From positions 248,001-312,000 of the forward strand of contig UCGV01000003.1 in the NCBI GenBank assembly GCA_900471925.1: 64,000 nucleotides of DNA. The letters run 5' to 3'. Positions 40,939 to 49,567 of this stretch are shown one piece after another. Each line of letters starts with the position of its first letter. Position 1 is the first letter of the stretch. Position numbers and translations under genes: made by a program. The DNA comes from Hyphomicrobiales bacterium (GTDB taxonomy: Bacteria > Pseudomonadota > Alphaproteobacteria > Rhizobiales > Rhizobiaceae). Below the pieces are notes generated by a model. That model ran no database searches and was not told where the DNA came from. It saw nothing but the letters and a program-made list of their open reading frames with translations.

Positions 40939-41988
40939 GTGCCGGATATCAGCGACGTCGAGATCATCGCGCCCAACCTGAAACGCCGGCTCTCCGGCGT
41001 CACGTCCACGATTGTTCAGCTTATCCCCTGCCAGATCCGGCTGGGGATAAGGATCGCGGCTCTCGGGCCCGGCCTTCCACCGGAACTTCCGCGCTTGAAA
41101 TGGCCGCAGCTGTCAGGGCTCTGGCGCCCACCGGCCGGTCGCCGTCATCGGGTCTGGCACGCGCGCCGCAACAATGAGATGGCTGCCGGCATCCTCATGC
41201 GCCACGTCCTGCGCATGCCGCTGAAGCTCGTCTTTACCTCGGCCGCCCAGCGCCGCCACACCTCCTATACCCGCTGGCTGATCCGGCAGATGGATGCCGT
41301 CATCGCCACCAGCAGCCGTTCCGGCTCCTTCCTCAAGGTGCCGCACACGGTCATCCAGCACGGCGTCGATCTCACGCTTTTCCATCCACCCGAAGGGCCT
41401 GACGATACGGTCGCCGCCACCGGACTACCCGGTCGTTACCTCGTCGGCTGCTTCGGCCGCGTGCGTCACCAGAAGGGCACCGATCTCTTCGTCCAGGCGA
41501 TGATTTCGCTGCTGCCGCAGCATCCGGACTGGACGGCGGTCATATCCGGCCGTGTTACGCCGGAAAACACTGCTTTCGCCGAAAAGTTGAAGGCCGATAT
41601 CGCCGCAGTGGGCTTGACCGATCGCATCGTCTTCATCGGCGAAGTGCCCGATATCAAGGTCTGGTATCGCCGCCTGACGCTCTACGTCGCCCCCTCCCGC
41701 AACGAGGGCTTCGGGCTGACGCCGCTGGAAGCCATGGCGTCCGGGACGGCGGTCGTCGCCTCCGATGCCGGCGCCTATGCCGAAATGATCGTATCAGGTG
41801 AAAACGGCGTCATCGTCCCACCCGGTGACGGCAATGCGCTGACAACGGCTATCGCCACCTATCTTGCCGATCCCGCACGAACCGCAGCACAGGGCGAAAC
41901 GGCTCTCCGGCATGTGCGAGAAAATTTTGCGCTGGAAAAGGAAGCCACGGCGATCAACCGGATTTACCAGCAGCTTCTCGGCGCTTAA
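40939..41988 (+). CDS. lpsB: LPS core glycosyltransferase, family 4 (LpsB/LpcC type)
   Basis: The 349-residue protein is a GT-B, family 4 glycosyltransferase: an N-terminal acceptor domain (KRRLSGVTSTIVQLIP near residue 15), then the donor domain with GCFGRVRHQKGTD and the E-x7-E motif region PSRNEGFGLTPLEAMASG. It strongly resembles rhizobial LpsB/LpcC mannosyltransferases of LPS-core synthesis. The start is a GTG at 40939; a longer frame begins inside greA. It follows greA by 31 bases and leads a three-gene LPS cluster. Confidence 0.82.
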   Translation: MPDISDVEIIAPNLKRRLSGVTSTIVQLIPCQIRLGIRIAALGPGLPPELPRLKWPQLSGLWRPPAGRRHRVWHARRNNEMAAGILMRHVLRMPLKLVFTSAAQRRHTSYTRWLIRQMDAVIATSSRSGSFLKVPHTVIQHGVDLTLFHPPEGPDDTVAATGLPGRYLVGCFGRVRHQKGTDLFVQAMISLLPQHPDWTAVISGRVTPENTAFAEKLKADIAAVGLTDRIVFIGEVPDIKVWYRRLTLYVAPSRNEGFGLTPLEAMASGTAVVASDAGAYAEMIVSGENGVIVPPGDGNALTTAIATYLADPARTAAQGETALRHVRENFALEKEATAINRIYQQLLGA

Positions 41989-42025
41989 GCCGAACGTGCA
42001 TATCAGGAAAGCAGAGACTCAAGAG

Positions 42026-42817
42026 ATGTCGGCCGCAAACAACCATGACTTGGTCAATGTACTCTGCATGAAGTGGGGAACGCTCTACGGTCCCGAATAT
42101 GTCAACAATCTCTATAGTGGCGTCAAAAAGCACCTGAAGCGCCCGCACCGTTTCGTCTGCTTCACGGATAATACAGCAGGCCTCGACGAAGGCATCGAAA
42201 CTTTCCCCTTGCCCGAGCTCGGCCTGCCGGCAGGCTCGAAGGACCGCCGCTGGCAGAAACTTTCGCTTTTCCGCCGCGATCTCGCCGGCCTCAAGGGCAC
42301 CGGGCTCTTTCTCGATCTCGATCTCGTTATCGTCGATGACCTGGAGCCGCTGCTCCAGCATCCGGGCAAATTCCTCATCATCCGCGACGACGATCTCTTC
42401 CGCCCAAAGCCCTTTCGCAAGTTCAACCCGGCCCGCGACAAGTTCCTGGCCTCCGTCGGCAACAGCTCGGTCTTTCGCTACGAGATCGGCGCCCACACCT
42501 ATATTCTCGACACCTATATTGCCGATCCGGTGTCGGCCATGTCGAAATACGAGATTTCCCAGCAGTTCCAGAGTGCCCAGTTGGAAGCGCATGGACACCT
42601 GCAATATTGGCCGCGCGAGTGGTGCGTGAGCTTCAAGAACGCCTGCGTGCCCCGCCATATCAAGAGCTACTTGCGTGATCCGCAGTTGCCGCCGGAAGCC
42701 AGGATCGTCGTCTTCGCCGGCAATCCGAAAATGAGCGAGGTTTTTGAAGGCGGCGGGCAGAAATGGTATCGCCGCATCGGCAATACCGAATGGCTGCGAA
42801 AATCGTGGAAAGAATAG
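42026..42817 (+). CDS. putative LPS-core glycosyltransferase with DxD motif
   Basis: The 263-residue protein has features of a GT-A glycosyltransferase: an opening strand VNVLCMKWGTLYGPEYVNNLY, a metal-binding DLDL motif (LFLDLDLVIVDDL near residue 100), and no signal peptide. It resembles proteins annotated as LpsE/LpsD in rhizobial LPS-core clusters. Transferred sugar and acceptor are not known. The start at 42026 is followed 38 bases downstream of the previous gene, consistent with an operon. Confidence 0.75.
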   Translation: MSAANNHDLVNVLCMKWGTLYGPEYVNNLYSGVKKHLKRPHRFVCFTDNTAGLDEGIETFPLPELGLPAGSKDRRWQKLSLFRRDLAGLKGTGLFLDLDLVIVDDLEPLLQHPGKFLIIRDDDLFRPKPFRKFNPARDKFLASVGNSSVFRYEIGAHTYILDTYIADPVSAMSKYEISQQFQSAQLEAHGHLQYWPREWCVSFKNACVPRHIKSYLRDPQLPPEARIVVFAGNPKMSEVFEGGGQKWYRRIGNTEWLRKSWKE

Positions 42818-42841
42818 TTATATTTACGAACAGGATAATTT

Positions 42842-43687
42842 TTGCCTAAGCCATTGAATTTTATTGTATTTGACGATCAATCCATCTGGGGCCGATATAA
42901 TCCCGCGTTTTATATCTCTGCATTGATGAAACTAGCGCACGCGATGCCACCCCAGATGGCCTGGTTAACGCGAATATTGCGGCATCCCATCAAACACTGG
43001 ACCGAGATACCGCTCGACCTCAATGTCTGGGGTCTCAGACTGCGCCTGCTTCCCAAAGGCAATGTCTCCGAGCAGAAGCTGTACACGGCTCCCCAGCTCT
43101 TCGACAGGGACGAGTTCATCGTGATGTCCCGCGATCTGGTCCCAGGAAGCATTTTCGTCGATATCGGAGCGAATGCCGGCGTTTACAGTTTCTGGGCGCA
43201 TCGGTGCATGCAGGGACAAGGGCGCATCATCGCGGTCGAGCCGGACCCTGAAATGATGCGCCGGTTGACGTTCAATCGAAACACCAATCAGTTGAATGAC
43301 ATCGAGCTATATCAGGTCGCGCTGAGCGATCAGGAAGGCGTCGCAAAATTGCTCGTCAATCCCCGTCAACGGGGCAAGAACACGCTTGAGCACGGCAATA
43401 TGGCTAGCGACACCCGCAGCCTGATTGACGTCAGGATCACGACGCTTCTGGAGCTGTTGCAATCGTGTAATGTCGATCGCGTCGATGTTCTGAAAATCGA
43501 TATTGAAGGCCACGAACTTCCGGTCTTCAGCCATTTCTTCCAGCACGCACCACAGGAACTATGGCCACGGATATTGATAGCCGAATCCAAGCACGAAAAA
43601 GGCGATCAAATTCTCAGGATACTGGATAGGGCAAAATATCGGCTTCGAAAGAAGACGGAGACCAATTCGATCTTTGAACGAAATTGA
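42842..43687 (+). CDS. FkbM family methyltransferase
   Basis: The 281-residue protein has the FkbM methyltransferase motifs: SAM-binding FVDIGANAGVYSFWAH near residue 105, VEPDPE, and DVLKIDIEGHE near residue 215. FkbM proteins O-methylate sugars, including LPS and exopolysaccharide residues, which fits the neighbours. The start is a TTG at 42842 with AGGA 8 bases upstream; no in-frame ATG precedes the domain. The 5' part is richer in A and T than the neighbours. It converges with lrp. Confidence 0.88.
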   Translation: MPKPLNFIVFDDQSIWGRYNPAFYISALMKLAHAMPPQMAWLTRILRHPIKHWTEIPLDLNVWGLRLRLLPKGNVSEQKLYTAPQLFDRDEFIVMSRDLVPGSIFVDIGANAGVYSFWAHRCMQGQGRIIAVEPDPEMMRRLTFNRNTNQLNDIELYQVALSDQEGVAKLLVNPRQRGKNTLEHGNMASDTRSLIDVRITTLLELLQSCNVDRVDVLKIDIEGHELPVFSHFFQHAPQELWPRILIAESKHEKGDQILRILDRAKYRLRKKTETNSIFERN

Positions 43688-43696
43688 TACGCGAGG

Positions 43697-44164
43697 TCAG
43701 AGTTCCACGAGCCCGAGCTTCTTGACCTGCCGGATCGTCAGCATGGTGCGCACGGTATCGACATGCTCGTTTGCCGTCAGCACTTCGATGACGAAATCCT
43801 GAAACCGGGTGAGGTTTTCGGCCACGCAATGCAGCAGGAAGTCGCTGTCGCCCGAAACCATCCAGGCCTGGCGCACCAGCGGCCATTCGGTGGTGGCGGC
43901 GGCAAAGGCCTTGAGGTTCGCTTCGGACTGATGCTTGAGACCGACCATGCAGAAAGCGACGAGATCGAGCCCGAGCTTCGGGCTGTTCAGCATCGCGTGG
44001 TAACCTTCGATGATTCCGGCCTCTTCCAGCTTGCGTACGCGCCGCAGGCAGGGCGGTGCCGAAATGCCCACCCGGTCGGCAAGCTCCACATTGGTCATGC
44101 GGCCGTCCGACTGCAGTTCCCGCAATATCTTTATGTCGATAACGTCAAGTTCAGCGCGAACCAC
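43697..44164 (-). CDS. lrp: Lrp/AsnC family transcriptional regulator
   Basis: The 155-residue protein has the AsnC-type helix-turn-helix at residues about 5-60 (MTNVELADRVGISAPPCLRRVRKLEEAGII) and the RAM ligand-sensing domain after it. Such factors respond to amino acids. The GTG at 44164 follows AAAGG with 7 bases spacing and puts the first helix in its usual place; the frame continues to 44320. It is divergent from trxB, as in Sinorhizobium. Confidence 0.9.
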   Translation of the reverse strand: MVRAELDVIDIKILRELQSDGRMTNVELADRVGISAPPCLRRVRKLEEAGIIEGYHAMLNSPKLGLDLVAFCMVGLKHQSEANLKAFAAATTEWPLVRQAWMVSGDSDFLLHCVAENLTRFQDFVIEVLTANEHVDTVRTMLTIRQVKKLGLVEL

Positions 44165-44394
44165 GCCCAGGCCTTTCTTTAATTCCCCGCGGGCAGCTTC
44201 TATATAAAGCCACGGAATACGCAAGAAAGTTTCAGTCCGATGACGGATTCTTGCACAGCACCTGCATTTGCCTTGTTGGTAATGCAAGGCTGCCCTTGAA
44301 TAAAAGCATTGGTCGTTCATAAATGGCGCAGGGATCGCGAAACGGCCTTATTCGCTTCTTAGCCGCCGCATCCTGCCAGTCGAAAGGAAATTCC

Positions 44395-45369
44395 ATGTCT
44401 GCCCGCCATACCAAGGTGCTCATTGTCGGTTCCGGACCCGCCGGTTACACGGCAGCGGTCTATGCCGCGCGCGCCATGCTGAAACCGGTTTTGATCGCCG
44501 GTCTTGAACAGGGTGGCCAGCTGATGATCACCACAGACGTCGAGAACTATCCGGGCTTTGCCGATCCGATCCAGGGTCCCTGGCTGATGGACCAGATGCT
44601 GCAGCAGGCCCAGCATGTCGGCGCCGAAATTGTCAACGACCTCGTGACCGAAGTCGATTTCAACCAGCGCCCCTTCGTCGCCCGCACCGATAGCGGCCAG
44701 GTATGGACTGCCGATACGCTGATTATTGCAACCGGCGCCAAGGCCAAATGGCTCGGCATCGAGAGCGAGCAGCATTTCCAGGGCTTCGGCGTCTCGGCAT
44801 GCGCCACCTGCGATGGCTTCTTCTATCGCAACAAGGACGTGATCGTGGTCGGCGGCGGCAACAGTGCTGTCGAGGAAGCGCTCTATCTCTCCAACATCGC
44901 GAAGTCGGTCACCGTCGTGCACCGCCGCGATGGCTTCCGCGCGGAAAAGATCCTGCAGGAACGCCTCTTCTCCAAGGAGAACGTCAAGGTTCTCTGGAAT
45001 ACCGAGGTCGCCGAAATCACCGGCACGCCGGCAAAGCCCCCGATGCCGCCGTCCGTTTCCGGCGCCCGCCTGCGTGATACGCGCACCGGTGCGGTCACCG
45101 ACATTGCCATTGATGGTGTCTTCGTGGCGATCGGCCACGCGCCGGCAACCGAACTTTTCAAGGGCAAGCTGAAGCTGAAGGACAATGGCTATCTCTGGAC
45201 CGCACCGGATTCGACTGCGACCAGCCTGGAGGGAGTCTATGCCGCAGGCGATGTGACGGATGATACGTTCCGCCAGGCGATCACCGCCGCAGGCATGGGA
45301 TGCATGGCCGCCCTCGAGGCAGAACGTTATCTGACGGGCCATATGCCCGTCGCCGTAGCAGCGGAGTAA
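44395..45369 (+). CDS. trxB: thioredoxin-disulfide reductase
   Basis: The 324-residue flavoprotein reduces thioredoxin with NADPH. It has the FAD motif GSGPAGYTAAVYAAR at the N-terminus, the redox dithiol CATCDG near residue 138, the NADPH motif GGGNSAVEEAL, and the C-terminal FAD-contact GVYAAGDVTD. The ATG at 44395 has AAAGGAA upstream. lsrB follows 22 bases downstream, likely in the same transcript. Confidence 0.97.
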   Translation: MSARHTKVLIVGSGPAGYTAAVYAARAMLKPVLIAGLEQGGQLMITTDVENYPGFADPIQGPWLMDQMLQQAQHVGAEIVNDLVTEVDFNQRPFVARTDSGQVWTADTLIIATGAKAKWLGIESEQHFQGFGVSACATCDGFFYRNKDVIVVGGGNSAVEEALYLSNIAKSVTVVHRRDGFRAEKILQERLFSKENVKVLWNTEVAEITGTPAKPPMPPSVSGARLRDTRTGAVTDIAIDGVFVAIGHAPATELFKGKLKLKDNGYLWTAPDSTATSLEGVYAAGDVTDDTFRQAITAAGMGCMAALEAERYLTGHMPVAVAAE

Positions 45370-45391
45370 TAGTGGCATGAGGGGTGGGGGA

Positions 45392-46288
45392 ATGCCATTG
45401 GACTGGGACAAGCTGCGTATTTTTCACGCAGCTGCCGAAGCCGGGTCGTTTACGCATGCGGCCGACAAGCTGCATTTGTCCCAGTCGGCCATCAGCCGTC
45501 AGGTCAGCGCGCTCGAGCAGGATGTGGGCACCAAGCTCTTCCATCGCCATGCGCGAGGCCTGATCCTGACCGAACAGGGCGAGCTGCTTTACCGCACCGC
45601 CCATGACGTCCTGCTGAAGCTCGAAACCGTCAAGATGCAGCTGACCGAGACGACGGAAACGCCGTCCGGAAAGCTGCGCGTCACCACCACCGTCGGCCTC
45701 GGCCAGGGCTGGCTGACCGACAAGATTCAGGAATTCCTGCAGCTCTATCCAGATGTCCAGATCCAGCTCATCCTCGACAACGAGGAAGTGGATGTGAACA
45801 TGCGCCATGCCGATTGCGCCATCCGCCTTCGCCAGCCGCAGCAATCCGACCTGATCCAGCGCAAGCTCTTCACCGTGCACATGCACGTCTATGCGGCCCC
45901 CTCCTACATCAATCGTCACGGCGAACCGCAGACGATCGAGGATCTAGACAACCACCGCATCATCACCTTCGGGGAGCCGGCGCCGAACTACCTGCTCGAC
46001 GTCAACTGGCTGGAAATCGCCGGCCGTTCGTCGGACAACAAGCGCATTCCGCACCTGCAGATCAACAGCCAGACCTCGATCAAGCGCGCCTGCCTGCTCG
46101 GCATCGGCATCGCCTGCCTGCCCGACTATATCGTCGGCCGCGACCCGGGCCTGATCCAGCTGGCGATCAATGCCGACGTTCCCTCCTTCGATACCTATTT
46201 CTGCTATCCGGACGAGATCAAGAACGCCGCCAAGCTGAAAGCCTTCCGCGATTTCATCGTCAGCAAGGCCCGCAACTGGAACTTCTGA
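45392..46288 (+). CDS. lsrB: LysR family transcriptional regulator LsrB
   Basis: The 298-residue LysR regulator has an N-terminal winged helix (GSFTHAADKLHLSQSAISRQVSALE) and a C-terminal effector domain with cysteines at 142, 234, 242 and 271. Sequence and position, after trxB and before tandem AbcR sRNAs, match LsrB of Sinorhizobium, a redox-responsive regulator of LPS and oxidative-stress genes needed for symbiosis; cysteines in that protein are used for sensing. The ATG at 45392 has GGGGG directly upstream; an ATG at 45377 is the alternative. Confidence 0.92.
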   Translation: MPLDWDKLRIFHAAAEAGSFTHAADKLHLSQSAISRQVSALEQDVGTKLFHRHARGLILTEQGELLYRTAHDVLLKLETVKMQLTETTETPSGKLRVTTTVGLGQGWLTDKIQEFLQLYPDVQIQLILDNEEVDVNMRHADCAIRLRQPQQSDLIQRKLFTVHMHVYAAPSYINRHGEPQTIEDLDNHRIITFGEPAPNYLLDVNWLEIAGRSSDNKRIPHLQINSQTSIKRACLLGIGIACLPDYIVGRDPGLIQLAINADVPSFDTYFCYPDEIKNAAKLKAFRDFIVSKARNWNF

Positions 46289-46355
46289 TTTCCATTTTTA
46301 TGGAATGAATTTCAGATCATGCAGTCCACGCATGACTGACATGCACAAAAAATGG

Positions 46356-46384
46356 TTGCTGTTTGCTCATTAAAGCACCATATC
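46356..46384 (+). promoter_or_regulatory. promoter of first AbcR-like sRNA
   Basis: TTGCTG (46356-46361) and CATATC (46379-46384), 17 bases apart, form a sigma-70-like promoter. The second sRNA has the equivalent pair TTGAAA / CATATC at the same distance from its 5' end. Confidence 0.65.
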
Positions 46385-46390
46385 AAACTC

Positions 46391-46506
46391 AGCTGATGCA
46401 CACGGTGGCTTTTCCTCCCAGTTCCACCGCATTAGCTGTTCCCCTCTGGAGGTTTTTGACCTTCACACTTATAAGGGCCCTGGTTTTCCGGTGGCCCTCT
46501 TTTTTT
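46391..46506 (+). ncRNA. abcR: AbcR-family trans-acting sRNA, first copy
   Basis: This is one of two tandem homologous sRNAs of about 116 bases. It begins AGCTGATGCA, carries the single-stranded targeting motif CTCCCAG near position 27, then TTCCCCTCTGGAGG, and ends in a terminator with stem AGGGCC / GGCCCT and a T run. AbcR (alpha-r15) sRNAs bind Hfq and repress many ABC-transporter mRNAs. The position between lsrB and an ArsR-family gene is the same as in Sinorhizobium. The 5' end is inferred from the promoter. Confidence 0.88.
46483..46506 (+). terminator. terminator of first AbcR-like sRNA
   Basis: AGGGCC and GGCCCT pair around TGGTTTTCCGGT, followed by CTTTTTTT; the hairpin is repeated in the second copy with identical loop sequence. 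Confidence 0.85.
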
Positions 46507-46599
46507 GCCCAAAATTTACGCTTTGCCTGAATTTTTATCAACAGATACCGCAGTGCGGAAAATTTTGTGCAGCGCATAGCTGGCATGCACAAAAATGTA

Positions 46600-46628
46600 T
46601 TGAAAGCTGCACAAAGAACAACCATATC
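46600..46628 (+). promoter_or_regulatory. promoter of second AbcR-like sRNA
   Basis: TTGAAA (46600-46605) and CATATC (46623-46628) are 17 bases apart and end 6 bases before the conserved AGCTGATGCA 5' end of the sRNA. Confidence 0.7.
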
Positions 46629-46634
46629 CACTGC

Positions 46635-46750
46635 AGCTGATGCATCTTGGTGGCTTCTCTCCCAGTGCCACCGCGTTAGCTGTTCCCCTCTGGAGGTTTT
46701 TGACCTTCACACTTTAAAGGGCCCTGGTTTTCCGGTGGCCCTCTTTTTTT
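46635..46750 (+). ncRNA. abcR: AbcR-family trans-acting sRNA, second copy
   Basis: This second copy lies 244 bases after the first, is also about 116 bases long and is nearly identical from the CTCCCAG motif to the terminator. The differences cluster near the 5' end (ATGCATCTTGG versus ATGCACACGG), the part most likely to give the two RNAs different targets. It has its own promoter and terminator. The duplicated unit includes the upstream promoter area (CATGCACAAAAA precedes both). Confidence 0.88.
46728..46750 (+). terminator. terminator of second AbcR-like sRNA
   Basis: The same GGGCC / GGCCC hairpin as in the first copy, followed by CTCTTTTTTT, ends the second sRNA. Confidence 0.85.
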
Positions 46751-46864
46751 GCTTAAAATTTAATCATAACTCCGAAATCGCTGGCTCACATCTCTGTGAC
46801 TTGCATATCGAAAATCAACGATCCATATATCGAAAAAATCCGATTTATAGTTCGATGAACGACG

Positions 46865-47158
46865 ATGGACAAAGACGAGATTCTCAAGGCGCTGGCCAAT
46901 CCTGCCCGGATGGACATCCTCAACTGGCTAAAAAATCCGGAAGAGCATTTTCCAACGCAAGAGCACCCGTTTGAAATGGGCGTCTGCGCCAGCCAGTTCG
47001 AACGCTGCGGCCTTTCCCAATCCACTGTTTCAGCCCATCTCGGCACACTGCACCGCGCCGGCCTCGTCACCAGCAAGCGCGTCGGCCAGTGGATTTTCTA
47101 CAAGCGTAACGAAGAAACGATCGCTGCCTTCCTCCAGCAGCTAACGCAGGATCTCTAA
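46865..47158 (+). CDS. ArsR family transcriptional regulator
   Basis: The 97-residue protein is a winged-helix ArsR/SmtB-type repressor: ALANPARMDILNWL at the start, the recognition helix LSQSTVSAHLGTLHRAGLV, and a wing with VGQWIFYKRN. Two cysteines (VCASQFERC) could sense a thiol-reactive ligand or metal, but the classic ELCVCDL metal site is absent. It starts an apparent three-gene operon with an exporter and an ene-reductase, only 2 bases before the next start. Confidence 0.9.
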   Translation: MDKDEILKALANPARMDILNWLKNPEEHFPTQEHPFEMGVCASQFERCGLSQSTVSAHLGTLHRAGLVTSKRVGQWIFYKRNEETIAAFLQQLTQDL

Positions 47159-47160
47159 TC

Positions 47161-48327
47161 ATGCCCCTTGCCCTGCTCGTTCTCGCCTTGAGCTCCTTCG
47201 CGATAGGCACGACTGAATTCGTCATCATGGGTCTTCTGCCCGAAGTCGCCACCGACCTTTCCGTCACCATCCCTCAGGCAGGCTGGCTGGTCACCGGCTA
47301 TGCTCTGGCTGTCGCGCTCGGTGCGCCGATCATGGCGGTCTCCACCGCCAAGCTGAAGCGCCGCTCGGCCTTGATCATGCTGATGGCCTTCTTCATCGCC
47401 GGCAACCTGCTCTGCGCCATCGCGCCCAACTACTGGGTGCTGATGATCGCCCGCATTGTTACCGCGCTTTGCCACGGCGCCTTCTTCGGCATCGGCTCAG
47501 TCGTCGCCGCCAATCTCGTCAGCGAAGACCGCAAGGCTCGCGCCGTTGCCCTGATGTTCACCGGGCTGACGCTCGCAAACGTGCTCGGCGTGCCGCTCGG
47601 CACCGCCATCGGCCAGGCCTTCGGCTGGCGCTCCACCTTCTGGGTCGTCACCGCGATCGGCATCGTCACGATTCTTGGCCTGATCGCCATCCTCCCGAGG
47701 GATAAGCAGGAAGAGCAAAGCAGCGTCCTGCGCGAGATCGCAGCATTGCGAAACAGCCGTCTCTGGATGGCGCTCTCGGTCACCGTCTTCTTCTCGGCCT
47801 CGATGTTCACGCTCTTTACCTATATCGCCCCGCTGCTGCGCGACGTGACGGGCATCTCGCCGGAAGGTGTAACCTGGACGCTGTTCCTGATCGGCCTCGG
47901 CCTGACGGTCGGCAATCTCATCGGCGGCAAGCTGGCTGATTGGCGACTTGGCGTTACCCTTGCCGGCGTCTTTGCGGCCATCGCGCTGACCTCGGCGATC
48001 TTCTTCTATACGAGCCGCTTCTTCATCCCGGCTGAAATCACCCTTTTCCTGTGGGCCGCCGCCACCTTCGCCGCGGTACCAGCCCTGCAGGTCGGGGTCG
48101 TCGGTTTCGGCAAGGATGCGCCGAACCTCGTCTCGACCATCAATATCGGTGCCTTCAACACCGGCAATGCGCTCGGCGCCTGGGTCGGCGGCCTGGTCAT
48201 CGATGCCGGTCTCGATCTCACCCGCGTCCCGCTTGCCGCAGCCGGCATGGCCCTGATCGGTCTTGCTGCCACTGCAGTCACCTATCTCTCCGGCCGGGCG
48301 CAGACTGCCCCCGCTGCCGCCGAGTGA
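47161..48327 (+). CDS. MFS transporter, AraJ/YdhP-like
   Basis: The 388-residue protein has 12 predicted membrane helices and a major-facilitator signature in the AraJ/PbuE-like exporter subfamily, opening with SSFAIGTTEFVIMGLLPEVA. These proteins export sugars, purines or drugs. It lies 2 bases after the ArsR gene and before the old yellow enzyme gene, so it is probably derepressed together with them. Confidence 0.9.
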   Translation: MPLALLVLALSSFAIGTTEFVIMGLLPEVATDLSVTIPQAGWLVTGYALAVALGAPIMAVSTAKLKRRSALIMLMAFFIAGNLLCAIAPNYWVLMIARIVTALCHGAFFGIGSVVAANLVSEDRKARAVALMFTGLTLANVLGVPLGTAIGQAFGWRSTFWVVTAIGIVTILGLIAILPRDKQEEQSSVLREIAALRNSRLWMALSVTVFFSASMFTLFTYIAPLLRDVTGISPEGVTWTLFLIGLGLTVGNLIGGKLADWRLGVTLAGVFAAIALTSAIFFYTSRFFIPAEITLFLWAAATFAAVPALQVGVVGFGKDAPNLVSTINIGAFNTGNALGAWVGGLVIDAGLDLTRVPLAAAGMALIGLAATAVTYLSGRAQTAPAAAE

Positions 48328-48369
48328 ATCTTCCGAACGAAGCGAACCTCCCGAAAGAAAGGATAATCC

Positions 48370-49494
48370 ATGTCCAAGCTCTTCCAGCCGACGCAGGCCG
48401 GCGATATCGCCCTGAAAAACCATATCGTCATGGCACCGCTCACGCGTAACCGTTCGCCGGGCGCTGTGCCGAACGATCAGAACGTCGAATATTACCGCCA
48501 GCGCGCGACGGCCGGTCTCATCATTACCGAAGCGACCGCCATAACCCATCAGGGCCAGGGCTATGCCGACGTTCCCGGCCTCTACAGCAAGGAAGCGCTC
48601 GATGGCTGGAAGCGCGTGACGGATGCCGTCCATGCCGAAGGCGGCAAGATCGTCGTGCAGATGTGGCATGTCGGCCGTATCTCCCACAACACCCTGCAGC
48701 CTGCTGATGGCAAGCCGGTCTCCTCGACCAACCGCGTCGCCAAGGCCAAGACCTATCTCGTCAATGCTGATGGCACCGGCTCCTTCGCCGATACGTCCGA
48801 ACCGCGCGCGCTTGAAACTGCTGAAATCCCCGGCATCATCGAGGACTATCGCAAGGCGGCCCGCGCTGCGATCAATGCGGGTTTTGATGGCGTCGAAATC
48901 CACGGCGCGAATGGCTACCTTCTCGACCAGTTCATGCGCGACGGCGTCAACGACCGCACCGACGAATATGGCGGCTCGATCGAAAACCGGGCCCGCTTCA
49001 CGCTCCAGGTCGTCGAAGCTGTGACCAAGGAAATCGGTGCTCGCCGCACCGCGATCCGCATTTCGCCGGTCACCCCATCGGGCGAATCCTACGATTCCAA
49101 CCCGCAGGCGCTGTTCGCTTACGTCGTCGAAAACCTTGCCAAATATGACCTCGCCTATATCCACGTCGTCGAAGGCCAGACCGGCGGCGAGCGCGACTAT
49201 CGCCAGGGTGACAACCCGTCCTTCGATTACAAGGCACTGCGCGCCGCCTATGAAAAGGCCGGCGGTAAGGCTGCCTGGATGGTCAACAACGGCTACAACA
49301 AGGACATGGCGGTCGAAACCGTCGAAAACGGCACCGCCGATCTCGTCGCCTTCGGCAAGCCCTTCATTTCCAATCCCGATCTCGTCGAGCGTCTGGAGAA
49401 GAACCTGCCGCTGAACACGCCCGACCAGTCCACCTTCTACGGCGGCGGCGCCAAGGGCTATCTCGACTATCCGCTGCTCGAAAAGGTCGCCTGA
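48370..49494 (+). CDS. alkene reductase, old yellow enzyme family
   Basis: The 374-residue flavoprotein is an NADPH-dependent ene-reductase like NemA or XenB: an N-terminal FMN-barrel start (VMAPLTRNRS), the substrate-binding HGANGYLLDQF with the catalytic His/Asn pair, DEYGGSIENRARF, and C-terminal FMN contacts (ADLVAFGKPFISNPDL). These enzymes reduce electrophiles such as maleimides, nitro-compounds and unsaturated aldehydes. Linked to an ArsR repressor and an exporter, it suggests an inducible electrophile-detoxification operon. Confidence 0.93.
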   Translation: MSKLFQPTQAGDIALKNHIVMAPLTRNRSPGAVPNDQNVEYYRQRATAGLIITEATAITHQGQGYADVPGLYSKEALDGWKRVTDAVHAEGGKIVVQMWHVGRISHNTLQPADGKPVSSTNRVAKAKTYLVNADGTGSFADTSEPRALETAEIPGIIEDYRKAARAAINAGFDGVEIHGANGYLLDQFMRDGVNDRTDEYGGSIENRARFTLQVVEAVTKEIGARRTAIRISPVTPSGESYDSNPQALFAYVVENLAKYDLAYIHVVEGQTGGERDYRQGDNPSFDYKALRAAYEKAGGKAAWMVNNGYNKDMAVETVENGTADLVAFGKPFISNPDLVERLEKNLPLNTPDQSTFYGGGAKGYLDYPLLEKVA

Positions 49495-49511
49495 TCATAT
49501 CCTCAAAAACG

Positions 49512-49535
49512 AAATCCCGCCGCTCGGCGGGATTT
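49512..49535 (+). terminator. terminator after the ene-reductase operon
   Basis: AAATCCCGCC-GCTC-GGCGGGATTT is a perfect 10-base-pair hairpin with a short T tail, 18 bases after the ene-reductase stop. Confidence 0.75.
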
Positions 49536-49567
49536 CCATTTCAGGGTACAACCGCTAGCATAGCGTT

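Noticed and set aside
46389..46974. Short frames on both strands between lsrB and the ArsR gene
   Set aside because: They lie on the two sRNAs, repeat with the duplicated unit and have no ribosome site.
47497..49164. 555-codon frame antisense to the MFS and ene-reductase genes
   Set aside because: Asp/Gly/Arg-rich shadow crossing two well-supported genes.
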